Origin: an uncultured SAR86 cluster bacterium
Lineage (GTDB): Bacteria; Pseudomonadota; Gammaproteobacteria; Magnimaribacterales; D2472
DNA: 42,877 bases
Assembly (NCBI GenBank): GCA_902538705.1
Contig: CACBGD010000006.1
Span: 1-42,877 of the forward strand
Direction: 5' to 3'
Shown: in pieces, positions 8,278 to 18,077 of the stretch
Position numbering within the stretch: the stretch's first letter is position 1
How the letters are laid out: each line of letters begins with the position of its first letter
Translations under genes and position numbers: made by a program
Notes under the pieces: model-generated
Seen by the model: only the letters and a program-made list of their open reading frames with translations
Told to the model about the DNA's origin: nothing
Database searches by the model: none

Positions 8278-9282
8278 ATGTCAGTGACAAATACAAAATG
8301 GGTTTTAAAAGAGAGGCCCCAAGGTCTTGTTAAAAATGAGAATTTTGAGCTTTTAACAGAAGAGCTAAGAGATATACAGGACGGAGAAATTCTAATAGAA
8401 AATCAATATTTATCTTTTGATCCAACTCAGAGAATGTGGTTAACAGATTTACCTGGATATTTGCCTCCAGTTCAAATTGATGAAGTTGTAAGGTCAGGCG
8501 GAATTGGAAAGATAATTGAGTCAAAAAATGAGAATTTCTCTAAAGGTGATTTAGTAAGTGGCATGATTGGATGGCAGACTCATCATATACCCACAGAAAA
8601 TGACTTAAAGACAATGCGCAAAGTCCCTGATATTCTGCCTATGCCTACTATGTTAAACATATTTGGATCAACTGGAATTACTGCTTACTTTGGCTTATTG
8701 GATGTTGGAAATCCTCAACCTGGTGAAACTGTTGTTGTTTCTGGAGCTGCTGGGGCAACAGGAGCTATGGTTTGTCAAATTGCAAAAATCAAAGGATGTC
8801 ATGTAATTGGCATTGCCGGAGGAGATGAGAAATGTTCATGGTTAAAGGAATGCGGAGTGGATGATGTAATTGACTATAAAAATTCTAATGTTGCAGAAGA
8901 ATTAACTAAGTTAGCTAAGAATGGAATAGATATTTACTTTGACAATGTGGGTGGGCCTATTTTAGAGTCAGTACTTTTCTTAATTAATATAAATGCAAGG
9001 GTTATCTGCTGTGGAAGTATCTCAAATTATACGGGAGAGCAAATGCCGGTAGGACCAAGGAATCTGACTATGCTTATAGTAAAAAGAGCCAAAATGCAGG
9101 GATTTTTGGTTCTGGATTACTACAGCCGAGCAAGTGAAGCAATTGATGATATCTCTAAGTGGTCATTGGAAGGAAAAATCAAACATCGTGAGGATATCCA
9201 AGAGGGGATTGAGAACTGTCCTGAAACGTTAAACAGGTTATTTACAGGGCAAAATAAAGGAAAACAAATGCTAAAGATCTAA
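8278..9282 (+). CDS. NADP-dependent medium-chain reductase (CurA/PTGR-like)
   Basis: Zinc-independent medium-chain reductase of 334 residues, in the group with curcumin reductase and prostaglandin reductase, which reduces the alpha,beta double bond of enones. The N-terminal part has LSFDPTQRMWLTD, typical of the family. The Rossmann domain starts near 155 with VSGAAGATGAMVCQIAKIKG, followed by a YFDNVGG segment. No zinc-ligand cysteine cluster is seen. The start is supported by a strong SD (GGAGGAG) 5 bases upstream. It ends one base before the end of a convergent gene. A role in detoxifying reactive enones or aldehydes is family-level inference, and the substrate is unknown. Confidence 0.88.
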   Translation: MSVTNTKWVLKERPQGLVKNENFELLTEELRDIQDGEILIENQYLSFDPTQRMWLTDLPGYLPPVQIDEVVRSGGIGKIIESKNENFSKGDLVSGMIGWQTHHIPTENDLKTMRKVPDILPMPTMLNIFGSTGITAYFGLLDVGNPQPGETVVVSGAAGATGAMVCQIAKIKGCHVIGIAGGDEKCSWLKECGVDDVIDYKNSNVAEELTKLAKNGIDIYFDNVGGPILESVLFLININARVICCGSISNYTGEQMPVGPRNLTMLIVKRAKMQGFLVLDYYSRASEAIDDISKWSLEGKIKHREDIQEGIENCPETLNRLFTGQNKGKQMLKI

Positions 9283-9873
9283 TTAGGTCTTTCTAATCGA
9301 TTCAAGAATCTTTGATAGTATTTTAAATCTTTGATCAGCATCAAATGCTGTTAGCAGCGTCTGCTTTTCATCCGCTGTTAGTGGAATTAAATTCCCTAAG
9401 TGATAAGAGACAGAGTCTGCAGAGTCTAAATCAATATCAAGTTGCAATGTTTTAATTTCAGGATGCTCTTTAAGCTTTACTAAAACCTCAATGAGATCTG
9501 GATACTTCGCCAAGAGAGATTGATCGTCAACTTCTGGTTCAGTTAATGGAAGAACCTCACCAAGATAGGATTCATCTTCAAGTTGAATTATGTTATTGAG
9601 AGAAACTTTGGATTCAGCTTTAACTGTTATTCCTAATAATCCATTCGGTAAATTATTAAAGTCCACAATCTGTACTGATGTACCAACCTTCTCAATACCA
9701 AAATCAAAATCATCAAATCTGTCTGATTTATAGGAAATAACAAAATTTGAGGCATTAGACATACACTGCTTGACCATATTTAGATATCGAGGTTCAAAGA
9801 TCTGCAAACCTTGGAGTGTTCCTGGAAGAACAACTAATTTTAAGGGAAAAATTGGTAAGTTAATTGGCTTCAA
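9283..9873 (-). CDS. Lon N-terminal (substrate-binding) domain protein
   Basis: A 196-residue stand-alone Lon-N domain, without the ATPase or protease parts of Lon. The start has the typical LPIFPLKLVVLPGTLQGLQI pattern, followed by FEPRYLNMV. The C-terminal half resembles the helical part of Lon substrate-binding proteins (ending DADQRFKILSKILE). The start is TTG, since a stop codon lies immediately upstream in frame. The gene overlaps the end of mpl by 14 bases, so the two are probably translated in a coupled way. The function of such single-domain proteins is not established; peptide or protein binding is plausible. Confidence 0.85.
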   Translation of the reverse strand: MKPINLPIFPLKLVVLPGTLQGLQIFEPRYLNMVKQCMSNASNFVISYKSDRFDDFDFGIEKVGTSVQIVDFNNLPNGLLGITVKAESKVSLNNIIQLEDESYLGEVLPLTEPEVDDQSLLAKYPDLIEVLVKLKEHPEIKTLQLDIDLDSADSVSYHLGNLIPLTADEKQTLLTAFDADQRFKILSKILESIRKT

Positions 9874-11170
9874 TTATGTCCCTTAAAGGTTCGAATATAT
9901 TTTTACTATTTTTATTTGTCATTATTAAAATGATATCAAAATATAGATAATTTTTTGAGGCTGCTTTAATCAAATCATCATAGGAATTGTGGATATTATC
10001 CTTATTGTTTACAAGAATAGATTTATGATCTAACCATAAAATCTCAATATCTAAATTATCAATTGAAAAAAGCTCTTTTCCATGAAAACCCCCTGACATT
10101 GTATTTGATCCAAGTTCTATAATATTAAGTATTTTTTTTCCGCTATATTCTTCTTCAACTGCTTGAATAGTAGATTTGATAGCTGTTGGATGATGCGCAA
10201 AGTCATCAAGTATTGTGATTCCTTTAAAAGTGCCCTTATTCTCAAGTCTACGGAGCACCCCACTAAAATCTTTCAGTCCTCGATAGGCAGCATTAAGATT
10301 TACTCCATAAGATGCAGCAGTAATGATTGCTGCTGCTGCATTTAAATTGTTATGAGAACCATAAAAAGGTAAATCATTTATGCATTCTGATTTTCCATCA
10401 AATTCAATCATTGAAGAAGATGAATCAAAGCTTACTGAGTTGTCATCACCATTAATTTTAATAATATCTGCCCAGCACCCCTCATTGATAACATCTAATG
10501 CATTTCTATCATGGTTAAATAAAATGACCTTACCAGTACTCGGTATAATTTTTAATAAATGATGAAATTGTTTTTTTATTTCATCTAAATCATTAAATAT
10601 GTCGGCATGGTCAAACTCAATATTATTTATCAAAAGAATATCTGGGGAGTAATGTATAAATTTTGATCTCTTGTCAAAAAATGCAGAATCATATTCATCT
10701 GCCTCAATTACAAATATTTCATCGCTTCCTATTTTTGCAGAGAATAAGAAATCAGGTGATATGCCACCAATTAGATAGCCTATATCCTTACCCATAGACT
10801 GAAATATTTTTGCAATCATAAAGGATGTTGTCGTTTTTCCGTGAGTCCCAGAGACAGCTATCACAAATCTATCCTCGATGATTTCACCAAGTATCTCAGG
10901 TCCAGATTTATAGGGAAGGTTTCTATTTAAAATTTCTTCAACACATTTATTTTCACGCGAAAGCACATTCCCAATTACATATAAATCAGCCTCAGGCATT
11001 GATGACGGTTCATATCCTTTTGTTAATTCAACATCTAATTCTCTGAGTTGATCTGACATTGGAGGGTAAAATTTGTTATCTGACCCACTAACCTTGTGAC
11101 CGGACTCAATTAGGATTCGGGCTAATCCTCCCATAAATGTTCCGCAGATTCCTAGAATGTGGATTTTCAT
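9860..11170 (-). CDS. mpl: UDP-MurNAc:L-Ala-gamma-D-Glu-meso-DAP ligase
   Basis: Recycling ligase that attaches salvaged tripeptide (or tetra/pentapeptide) to UDP-MurNAc, bypassing MurC, MurD and MurE. The N-terminal Rossmann part has HILGICGTFMGGLA, the Mpl version of the MurC start. The central P-loop is GTHGKTTTSFM. EADEYDSAFFDKRSKF is the Mpl signature, and LDDFAHHPTAIK matches the family. I prefer the ATG at 11170 over an in-frame TTG five codons upstream, because the protein then begins directly with MKIHILG. The 436 residues compare with 457 in E. coli. It is the first gene of a two-gene unit with the Lon-N protein. Confidence 0.94.
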   Translation of the reverse strand: MKIHILGICGTFMGGLARILIESGHKVSGSDNKFYPPMSDQLRELDVELTKGYEPSSMPEADLYVIGNVLSRENKCVEEILNRNLPYKSGPEILGEIIEDRFVIAVSGTHGKTTTSFMIAKIFQSMGKDIGYLIGGISPDFLFSAKIGSDEIFVIEADEYDSAFFDKRSKFIHYSPDILLINNIEFDHADIFNDLDEIKKQFHHLLKIIPSTGKVILFNHDRNALDVINEGCWADIIKINGDDNSVSFDSSSSMIEFDGKSECINDLPFYGSHNNLNAAAAIITAASYGVNLNAAYRGLKDFSGVLRRLENKGTFKGITILDDFAHHPTAIKSTIQAVEEEYSGKKILNIIELGSNTMSGGFHGKELFSIDNLDIEILWLDHKSILVNNKDNIHNSYDDLIKAASKNYLYFDIILIMTNKNSKNIFEPLRDIIEAN

Positions 11171-11227
11171 AAATACTTTTAACAATTAGAACATTTTTGT
11201 TAGCATAGTTAAATCTTTACTTAAGCT

Positions 11228-12481
11228 ATGAAAAAAAATGTTTTTTATGCTCAATCCGGTGGTGTAACTTCCGTTATTAATGCAACTGCTGCTGCAGTAA
11301 TTCAGGAAGCAAAGAAATACCCAAATCATATAAATAAAGTTTATGCTGGGCAAAATGGAATACTTGGAGCACTGCGTGAGAATCTAATTGATACCTCCAA
11401 AGAGTCAAAAAAACTAATTGAATCTTTATATTTTAGGCCAGGTGGCATATTTGGATCATGCAGATATAAACTTAAAAGCTTAGATGAAAACGCAGAAGAA
11501 TATACAAGGCTTTTAGAGGTTTTTAAGGCTCATGATATTGGTTACTTTTTTTACAATGGTGGTAACGACTCTGCAGATACTGCATACAAAGTATCTCAAA
11601 TAAGTAAAAGTCTTGGCTATGATTTAACCTGTATTGCAATCCCTAAAACAGTTGATAATGACCTAGCAATTACGGATACGTGTCCAGGATTTGGATCAGT
11701 TGCAAAATATGTTGCAATATCGACTCAAGAAGCGAGTCTCGATGTTCAATCAATGATGGAAAGTTCTACAAAAGTTTTTATCCTTGAAGTAATGGGAAGA
11801 CATGCAGGTTGGATTGCTGGATCATCAGCTCTGGCAAAACGAGATAAGTCTGATGCTCCTCACATAATTCTTCTACCCGAGGTTACTTTTAATCAAACTA
11901 GTTTCTTGAAAAAAGTAAAAGATACTGTTGAGAAATTAGGCTGTTGCGTTGTTGTAGCTTCAGAAGGAGTAAAAAATAATAGAAATAAGTTTTTGGCTGA
12001 GGCTAATACAAAAGATGCTTTTGGACATGCGCAACTTGGCGGAGTTGCACCTTTTTTAGCAAATCTTATTTCACAAAAAATAAAACTTAAAAATCATTGG
12101 GCAGTGGCTGACTATCTCCAAAGAAGTGCTAGACATATTTCTTCAAAAGTTGATTTAGAACATGCTGAGGCAGTTGGAAGATATGCCATTAGATACGCAG
12201 TTAAAGGTATGAATGGTGTCATGCCAGTAATAAAAAGAAAAAAGACTTCGAAATATTCTTGGGAAATAGTTCCTGCGAAACTCTCTAAAATAGCAAATGT
12301 AGAAAAGAAACTACCAAAAAGCTTTATTACAAAAGATGGCTTTGGCATAACTAAGAAGGGTTTAGATTATTTTAGTCCTTTGATTCAAGGTGAAGGACCT
12401 ATAGATTATAAGAATGGGCTTCCAAAGCTAGAAAGGCCAAAATTAATTCTAGCTAAGAAAAAACTTCCTAATTGGAAGTAG
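11228..12481 (+). CDS. pfp: PPi-dependent 6-phosphofructokinase
   Basis: Converts fructose 6-phosphate to fructose 1,6-bisphosphate, probably with pyrophosphate, which makes the step reversible. The 417-residue protein opens with [13 protein letters not shown]. The motif at 111-115 is GGNDS, with Asp114 at the position that is Gly in ATP-dependent enzymes. Lys140 in PKTVDND replaces the Gly of the ATP-type PGTIDND. Both changes mark PPi usage. MGRHAGW (about 189-195) and the SEGVK segment are also present. It lies alone on the plus strand and its end overlaps parC, which is convergent, by 14 bases. The phosphoryl donor is inferred from these residues. Confidence 0.88.
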   Translation: MKKNVFYAQSGGVTSVINATAAAVIQEAKKYPNHINKVYAGQNGILGALRENLIDTSKESKKLIESLYFRPGGIFGSCRYKLKSLDENAEEYTRLLEVFKAHDIGYFFYNGGNDSADTAYKVSQISKSLGYDLTCIAIPKTVDNDLAITDTCPGFGSVAKYVAISTQEASLDVQSMMESSTKVFILEVMGRHAGWIAGSSALAKRDKSDAPHIILLPEVTFNQTSFLKKVKDTVEKLGCCVVVASEGVKNNRNKFLAEANTKDAFGHAQLGGVAPFLANLISQKIKLKNHWAVADYLQRSARHISSKVDLEHAEAVGRYAIRYAVKGMNGVMPVIKRKKTSKYSWEIVPAKLSKIANVEKKLPKSFITKDGFGITKKGLDYFSPLIQGEGPIDYKNGLPKLERPKLILAKKKLPNWK

Positions 12482-14720
12482 ATTTAGGTCTTTCAACCGT
12501 GATCGATAAAACTCTTTTATACCCTTGAGGTAAAGATCTTCCTCTTTTTGCTCGCTCAAGCTTAAATCCTTCTAGTTCTTTCGAAGAAAAAGCTCTAATA
12601 TTTCCGTTATCTCTTTGAATATTTAATTTAGATCCTTCGCTAAATGGTTTTACAATAATTAATCTTTCCTTCTTTTCAATAAACTGTTTTTTAGGAATAT
12701 TTATTATTTTAGTGCCTTTCCCTTTTGCTAGGACCGTCAGCTCATCAAAATTAAAAATTAATAATTTCCCAAAGTTAGTAACGGCAGCTATGTATTTATC
12801 ATCTTGCATAATTTTTTCACAAGGAAGAATCTCAGCGCCGTCAGGAACCTTCATAAAGACTTTACCTGTTTTCTTATTGGAAATCATATCTTCAAAGTTT
12901 GCGAGGAATCCATATCCAGATGTATTAGCAATTAGAAACATATCCTCGCTTTTGCCAATTGCAACACTCATAAATTCAACTCCTGAACTGGAAGTAACTC
13001 TTCCTGTTAAAGGCTCGCCCAGACCTCTTGCAGAAGGTAGCGTATGCGCAGGCAATGTATATGCTTTGCCAAGAGCATCAATAAATACGCATGGTTGATT
13101 ATTTCTTCCTCGGCTAAAGTCTTTTAATTTATCCTCTCCTCTGTAAGAAAGAGTTGATGGATCTATTTCATGACCTTTAGCACTTCTAATCCAGCCTGCA
13201 CTTGAAAGAACAATTGTTACAGGATCAGATGTGATTGTATCCTCCTCAGAAAACATTTTTGCACTTGACGCTCCAATTATGGGAGATCTTCTGTCATCAC
13301 CAAAATTTTCTTTTATGTCTTTTAATTCATTTTTAATAAACGTTTTCATTCTTGCCTTTGAATTTAGTATCTTCTCAAGTTCTTTTTTCTCTCTTTTTAG
13401 GGCATCTTTTTCTTCTTCTAATTTAATTTGTTCAAGTTTTGCAAGTTGTCTTAGTTTTATTTCTAATATTGCATCAGCTTGTATATCAGATATTTTGAAT
13501 TTTTTGGTGAGTTCTATTTTAGGATCATCCGACTTCCTAATTATCTTAATTACTTTATCTAGATCAAGATAGACAATTAATAAACCCTCTAAAATATGTA
13601 ACCTATCATCTACTTGATCAAGCCTGTGTTCTAGCTTTCTTGTTACTGTTGTTTTTCTGAATGTTATCCAATCACCTAAAAGATCTTTAATTGAGTAAAC
13701 CTTTGGAGATCCTTTTAGAGATATTAAATTAAAGTTACCCCTATAATTTTTCTGTAAGTCTGTTGATGCATATAAATGATTCATAAGATCATCTGCATTA
13801 ACGCGATTTGATTTTAAGCTTATTACTAATCTTGTTGGCTCCTCATGATCACCCTCATCTCTAAGATCAACAACCATTGGAAGTTTTTTATTTAGCATTT
13901 GGTTAGAAATTTGCTCTAAGACTTTAGAACCAGATGTTTGATGAGGAAGGTCAGTTACTATTATATCGTTACCTTCTTTTTTCCAGGCACATCTCATTTT
14001 GAAAGCTCCTCTTCCATTACTATACATTTCATTTAATTCTTCAGGAGATGCAACAATTGGAGCTTTATTTGAAAAATCTGGTCCTTTAATATATTTAAGA
14101 ATCTGATCAACAGAAGTCTTTGGATTTTCTAAAACGTGGATTGTTGCATCAATTACTTCTGTCATATTATGTGATGGGATATTAGTAGCCATACCAACAG
14201 CTATACCTGTGGTTCCATTTAGTAAAATAGATGGTACCTTTGCTGGAAAGATAACTGGCTCGAGAAGTGAGCCATCAAAATTTGGCTGCCAATCTACTGT
14301 TCCTTGCTTTAATTCATCTATTAAAAGATCTGAAAATTTTGTAAGCTTTGATTCTGTGTATCTCATTGCTGCAAAGGATTTAGGATCATCCTGTGATCCC
14401 CAGTTCCCTTGGCCATCTACAAATGGATATCTGAATGAAAAATCTTGTGCCATTAAAACCATCGCTTCATAAGCAGCACTATCACCGTGAGGATGGAATT
14501 TACCTATTACGTCTCCCACAGTCCTAGCAGATTTTTTATATTTTGAAGATGCTTTCAGTCCTAGTTCAGACATAGCATATAAAATCCTCCTTTGCACTGG
14601 TTTAAGGCCATCACCGACATTAGGTAAAGCTCGGTCCAAAATGACATACATTGAATAGTTAAGATATGCATTTTCTGCATATTTTTTTATACTTTGTTTA
14701 TCTAAATTTTCTTCAGTCAT
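12468..14720 (-). CDS. parC: DNA topoisomerase IV subunit A
   Basis: Breakage-reunion subunit of topoisomerase IV, which decatenates daughter chromosomes. At 750 residues it is full length (E. coli 752). Tyr121 in AAMRYTE is the catalytic tyrosine. The quinolone-determining region reads [10 protein letters not shown] (78-87), with the wild-type-like Ser81 and Glu85. A long coiled-coil stretch (about 425-470) and a C-terminal beta-propeller region follow; the latter lacks an evident GyrA box, which favours ParC. The gene overlaps the parE stop by one base, so the subunits are probably translationally coupled. Confidence 0.95.
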   Translation of the reverse strand: MTEENLDKQSIKKYAENAYLNYSMYVILDRALPNVGDGLKPVQRRILYAMSELGLKASSKYKKSARTVGDVIGKFHPHGDSAAYEAMVLMAQDFSFRYPFVDGQGNWGSQDDPKSFAAMRYTESKLTKFSDLLIDELKQGTVDWQPNFDGSLLEPVIFPAKVPSILLNGTTGIAVGMATNIPSHNMTEVIDATIHVLENPKTSVDQILKYIKGPDFSNKAPIVASPEELNEMYSNGRGAFKMRCAWKKEGNDIIVTDLPHQTSGSKVLEQISNQMLNKKLPMVVDLRDEGDHEEPTRLVISLKSNRVNADDLMNHLYASTDLQKNYRGNFNLISLKGSPKVYSIKDLLGDWITFRKTTVTRKLEHRLDQVDDRLHILEGLLIVYLDLDKVIKIIRKSDDPKIELTKKFKISDIQADAILEIKLRQLAKLEQIKLEEEKDALKREKKELEKILNSKARMKTFIKNELKDIKENFGDDRRSPIIGASSAKMFSEEDTITSDPVTIVLSSAGWIRSAKGHEIDPSTLSYRGEDKLKDFSRGRNNQPCVFIDALGKAYTLPAHTLPSARGLGEPLTGRVTSSSGVEFMSVAIGKSEDMFLIANTSGYGFLANFEDMISNKKTGKVFMKVPDGAEILPCEKIMQDDKYIAAVTNFGKLLIFNFDELTVLAKGKGTKIINIPKKQFIEKKERLIIVKPFSEGSKLNIQRDNGNIRAFSSKELEGFKLERAKRGRSLPQGYKRVLSITVERPKSTSN

Positions 14721-16612
14721 TAAATCTCCGCAAGATTACCTTTTTTTTCGAGCCACTCTTTTCTATCTGGAGCTCTCTTTTTAGAAAGTAGCAAATCAAA
14801 AACAGAATTTGCATTGTCTGAACTATTTAAAGTGAGTTGAACCAATCTTCTAGATTCAGGCATCATAACGGTCTCTCTCAATTGTGATGGATTCATCTCT
14901 CCAAGACCTTTAAATCTTTGAATATCAATCTTAATTTTGGAGTTCTGTTTTTTAATTTTTTCAACGAGTGATTCCTTTTCATTTTCATCGAGGGCATAAA
15001 AAACTTCTTTTGCCGCATCAATCCTATATAGGGGTGGCATGGAGACGAAAATTTTTCCGGAGGTTACTAAATTTTTATAGTGCCTGAGAAATAATGCACA
15101 CAATAAAGTTGCTATATGAAGTCCATCAGAGTCAGCATCGGCAAGAATACAAATTTTTCCATACCTTAGATTTGATATGTCATTATCTCCTGGTAATGAT
15201 CCAATTGCAGTGGCAAGATCTTTAATTTCTTGGGATTTGATAATGTCTGCACTTTCTAGATCCCAAGTATTAAGAATTTTTCCTCTTAGGGGCATGATTG
15301 CCTGAAATTTTCTATCACGTGCCTGTTTTGCTGATCCTCCTGCAGAGTCTCCCTCGACCAAAAATAGTTCACTTTCCTCAATATTATCGCAGTTGCAGTC
15401 AGACAGCTTTCCTGGAAGAGCTGGACCTTTGAATGTTTTCTTTCTATCAACCTTAGTTGAACTTTTAATTCTTCTTTGGGCGGCTGAAATTGCAAGATTT
15501 GATATCTTTTCGCCCTCTTCTGTATGTTGGTTAAGCCAGATACTCAAAGAATCTTTCATTGAAGAGGAAACAAAGGTCATGTGATCCTTGGAATCAAGCC
15601 TTTCTTTAGTTTGCCCAGCAAATTGAGGATTTTTTAACTTCGAAGAGATAACAAAAATGCAATTTGAAAGAATATCATCAGAATTAATCTTAATTCCTTT
15701 GGGAATTAGATTCCTGTAGTCACAGAATTCTTTTATTGCTTCAAGAAGGCCAGATTTAAAACCATTTAAATGAGAGCCACCCAATGCTGTTGGAATTAAG
15801 TTTACATAAGTTTCTTTTAGTAAATTATTTGAAACATCCTCTGTCCAATTAACTGCTACGTCTAATGCTTGATCATTGGATGTTCTTGTAAAAATAATAG
15901 TTTCATCAAGAAGTTTTTCATTACAACCGGAGAACTCATCAAGATAGTCACTTAGCCCCTCATCAAAGATCCACTTTATTCGCTCATTCTTTTTTTCATC
16001 AAAGTAATCTATTTGAAGTCCTGGACATAGGACCGCCTTAGCTTTTAAAAGGTGCTTCAAACTCTTTTTGTTTATTTCTAATGTCTCGAAATATTTGCTG
16101 TCCGGGTAAAATCTTATAGTGGTTCCTGAATTTGTAGCTCCAACATCTCCTACTGGTTTCAAATCTTTTTCTTTTTCTCCAGCTAAAAAATTTATTTCGT
16201 ACTCTTTTGAATCACGTTTAATTTTTACATTAAGCTTAGTTGACAAAGCATTCACTACGGAGACTCCAACTCCATGAAGACCTCCAGAAAAACCATAATC
16301 TTCACCTGAAAACTTTGCACCAGCATGTAACTTACACATTATTAATTCAACACCTGTTAGCTTATGTTCTGGATGAATATCTACAGGCATGCCTCGTCCG
16401 TTATCCGAGACTTCTACACTATTGTCCTTGAATAGATTTACTTTTATGCGCTTGCAGTAACCAGATAAAGCTTCATCTACAGAGTTATCAAGCACTTCTT
16501 GAATAAGGTGGTTTGGGCAAGAGGTGTCCGTATACATGCCAGGTCTTTTTTTGACGGGATCAAGACCCGACAAAACCTCAATTGCTTTTGAATCGTAAGC
16601 TTTTTTTGCCAA
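14720..16612 (-). CDS. parE: DNA topoisomerase IV subunit B
   Basis: ATPase subunit of topoisomerase IV. The 630-residue length equals that of E. coli ParE. The GHKL ATPase domain has LDNSVDEA and [14 protein letters not shown]. The TOPRIM domain has [20 protein letters not shown] and [13 protein letters not shown]. The ARDR sequence after the EGDSAGG box resembles ParE more than GyrB. The start is TTG at 16612, since the next upstream in-frame codons lead to a TAA with no ATG. A weak AAGG lies about 8 bases before it. The gene is divergent from tolC across a 148-base gap. Confidence 0.95.
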   Translation of the reverse strand: MAKKAYDSKAIEVLSGLDPVKKRPGMYTDTSCPNHLIQEVLDNSVDEALSGYCKRIKVNLFKDNSVEVSDNGRGMPVDIHPEHKLTGVELIMCKLHAGAKFSGEDYGFSGGLHGVGVSVVNALSTKLNVKIKRDSKEYEINFLAGEKEKDLKPVGDVGATNSGTTIRFYPDSKYFETLEINKKSLKHLLKAKAVLCPGLQIDYFDEKKNERIKWIFDEGLSDYLDEFSGCNEKLLDETIIFTRTSNDQALDVAVNWTEDVSNNLLKETYVNLIPTALGGSHLNGFKSGLLEAIKEFCDYRNLIPKGIKINSDDILSNCIFVISSKLKNPQFAGQTKERLDSKDHMTFVSSSMKDSLSIWLNQHTEEGEKISNLAISAAQRRIKSSTKVDRKKTFKGPALPGKLSDCNCDNIEESELFLVEGDSAGGSAKQARDRKFQAIMPLRGKILNTWDLESADIIKSQEIKDLATAIGSLPGDNDISNLRYGKICILADADSDGLHIATLLCALFLRHYKNLVTSGKIFVSMPPLYRIDAAKEVFYALDENEKESLVEKIKKQNSKIKIDIQRFKGLGEMNPSQLRETVMMPESRRLVQLTLNSSDNANSVFDLLLSKKRAPDRKEWLEKKGNLAEI

Positions 16613-16686
16613 TTTTAGGTACCTTTATAAGCGTTGCAACTATTTTACTCTAAGCATTAACAATATAAAGAAAATAATTATCTAAT

Positions 16687-16697
16687 GTAAAGTTTAC
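16687..16697. promoter_or_regulatory. palindromic putative operator upstream of tolC
   Basis: GTAAAGTTTAC is a palindrome apart from its central base. It sits directly against the -35 hexamer of the predicted tolC promoter. The same 13 bases (AT plus this 11-mer) occur at 42824-42836 upstream of the eleven-gene run at the right edge. The size and placement fit a repressor site, for example for a TetR-type regulator, but no such regulator is encoded in the window. Confidence 0.4.
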
Positions 16698-16726
16698 TTG
16701 ACACTTTATATTGACACAGATAGCAT
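16698..16726 (+). promoter_or_regulatory. sigma-70-type promoter for tolC-mutM
   Basis: A perfect -35 (TTGACA, 16698-16703) is followed by a 17-base spacer and TAGCAT (16721-16726, four of six matches to -10). A second TTGACA at 16711-16716 has TTTAAT at 16735-16740 with an 18-base spacer, so two overlapping promoters are possible. TTGACAC is repeated 13 bases apart. The tolC ATG lies at 16761. Confidence 0.5.
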
Positions 16727-16760
16727 AAAGGTTGTTTAATGCAATCCAATTAATATTGTT

Positions 16761-18077
16761 ATGTTAAAAAATCTGGTCTTAGTATCTATCATTGCTGTGC
16801 CTATAGCTGCAGAAAACCTTCTTGATATATATAACGAGGCTCTTGATAATGATCCTCAATATAAATCTTCAGAATATTCTCTCTTAGCAGGTAAGGAATT
16901 TATTGTTCAAGGCAGAGCGGGACTTTTACCAAATGTTACTTTAAGCGCATCAACAAATTGGAATGAGTATTACCAATTTGATGAACTCCAAAGTGCTTAT
17001 AACAATAATTCTGTGAGCGCTAGATTGACGCAACCTCTCTTCAGACTAGATTCCTGGTTTAATTTTAAAAGATCAAAAAAACTTACCGATGCCTCTGAAG
17101 CTGACTTTGCTTATGCGCAACAAAATTTGATTATCAGAACTGTAGAGAAATATTTTGGTGTATTAAGGGCCATTGATAATCTTAATGCTGCCGTTTCTGA
17201 AGAAAAAGCTATAAAAAAACAACTTGATCAAATTCAACAAAGGTTTGAAGTTGGGCTATCGGCTATAACAGAAGTTCAAGAGGCCCAATTGGCATATGAT
17301 TTAAGCGTTGCTGCAAAGATTCGTTCTGAAGGTTCCCTTTTTAATGCAAGGGAAGAATTAAATTCTTTAATTGGAAGAGAAATATTTTCTATAGACTCCT
17401 TAAAGGCAGACATTGTTCCAGAAAGTCCTAATCCAACAACGAAGCAAGAATGGGTTGATATGGCTTTAAAAAATAACTTCAGATTAAAAGCATCAGTTCT
17501 GAGGAGGGATGCCTCAAAAGACTCTGCAAGAAGTTCAGCCTCCGAACATTTACCCAAAATAAATATTATTGGCAGCGAATCAGAGTCAAATACAAATCAA
17601 TATTCTTACGAAGGTTTTGAAGATTTTGGATTCCAAGCGCCTAGTGAAACACAGAGAAAAAATTATAGTTTAAGCCTATCAATTCCTATTTCTCAAGGTG
17701 GAGCAGTGAACTCAAGAAGAAGACAAGCATATGCTGAATATAATAGGTCAGTTGAAGAAACTCTTTTTGCTCAAAGAACTGTTATTCAAGAAGTTAGATC
17801 TGGATTTTCAAACGTTATAACACTTGGCGCTAACTTGAAAGCACAGAAGCAAGCAGTTGTATCAGCAAATAGTGCGCTTGAAGCAACAAGAGTCGGGTAT
17901 GAGGTTGGAACAAGAAATATTGTTGATCTGCTTCAAGCTGAAAAGAATCTTTATACTGCTGAAAAGAATCTTGCAAATGCAAAGTATGATTACTTACTCT
18001 CGCAATTAAATCTTGAGTTAGCCGCTGGAACCTTAAGTCCACAAAGCATTAATGAGATTAATGGTTTTCTCAATTAA
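16761..18077 (+). CDS. tolC: TolC-family outer membrane efflux channel
   Basis: Outer-membrane channel of type I secretion and tripartite efflux systems. The 438-residue protein has a signal peptide (about 1-17), ending IAAENLLDIYNEALDNDP, which is close to the mature N-terminus of classical TolC. Two repeats of the outer-membrane factor fold are visible: QVQQRFEVGL-like text at about 150-165 (QQRFEVGLSAITEVQEAQ) and its C-terminal counterpart TRVGYEVGTRNIVDLLQAEK. No inner-membrane pump or adaptor gene is adjacent. The stop overlaps the mutM start by one base, so the two genes should be co-transcribed from the promoter at 16698. Confidence 0.92.
   Translation: MLKNLVLVSIIAVPIAAENLLDIYNEALDNDPQYKSSEYSLLAGKEFIVQGRAGLLPNVTLSASTNWNEYYQFDELQSAYNNNSVSARLTQPLFRLDSWFNFKRSKKLTDASEADFAYAQQNLIIRTVEKYFGVLRAIDNLNAAVSEEKAIKKQLDQIQQRFEVGLSAITEVQEAQLAYDLSVAAKIRSEGSLFNAREELNSLIGREIFSIDSLKADIVPESPNPTTKQEWVDMALKNNFRLKASVLRRDASKDSARSSASEHLPKINIIGSESESNTNQYSYEGFEDFGFQAPSETQRKNYSLSLSIPISQGGAVNSRRRQAYAEYNRSVEETLFAQRTVIQEVRSGFSNVITLGANLKAQKQAVVSANSALEATRVGYEVGTRNIVDLLQAEKNLYTAEKNLANAKYDYLLSQLNLELAAGTLSPQSINEINGFLN

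Noticed and set aside
13231-13572. Ser/Phe-rich open frame antisense to parC
   Set aside because: It lies wholly inside the conserved parC coding sequence, has a low-complexity composition typical of antisense frames and has no start signal.
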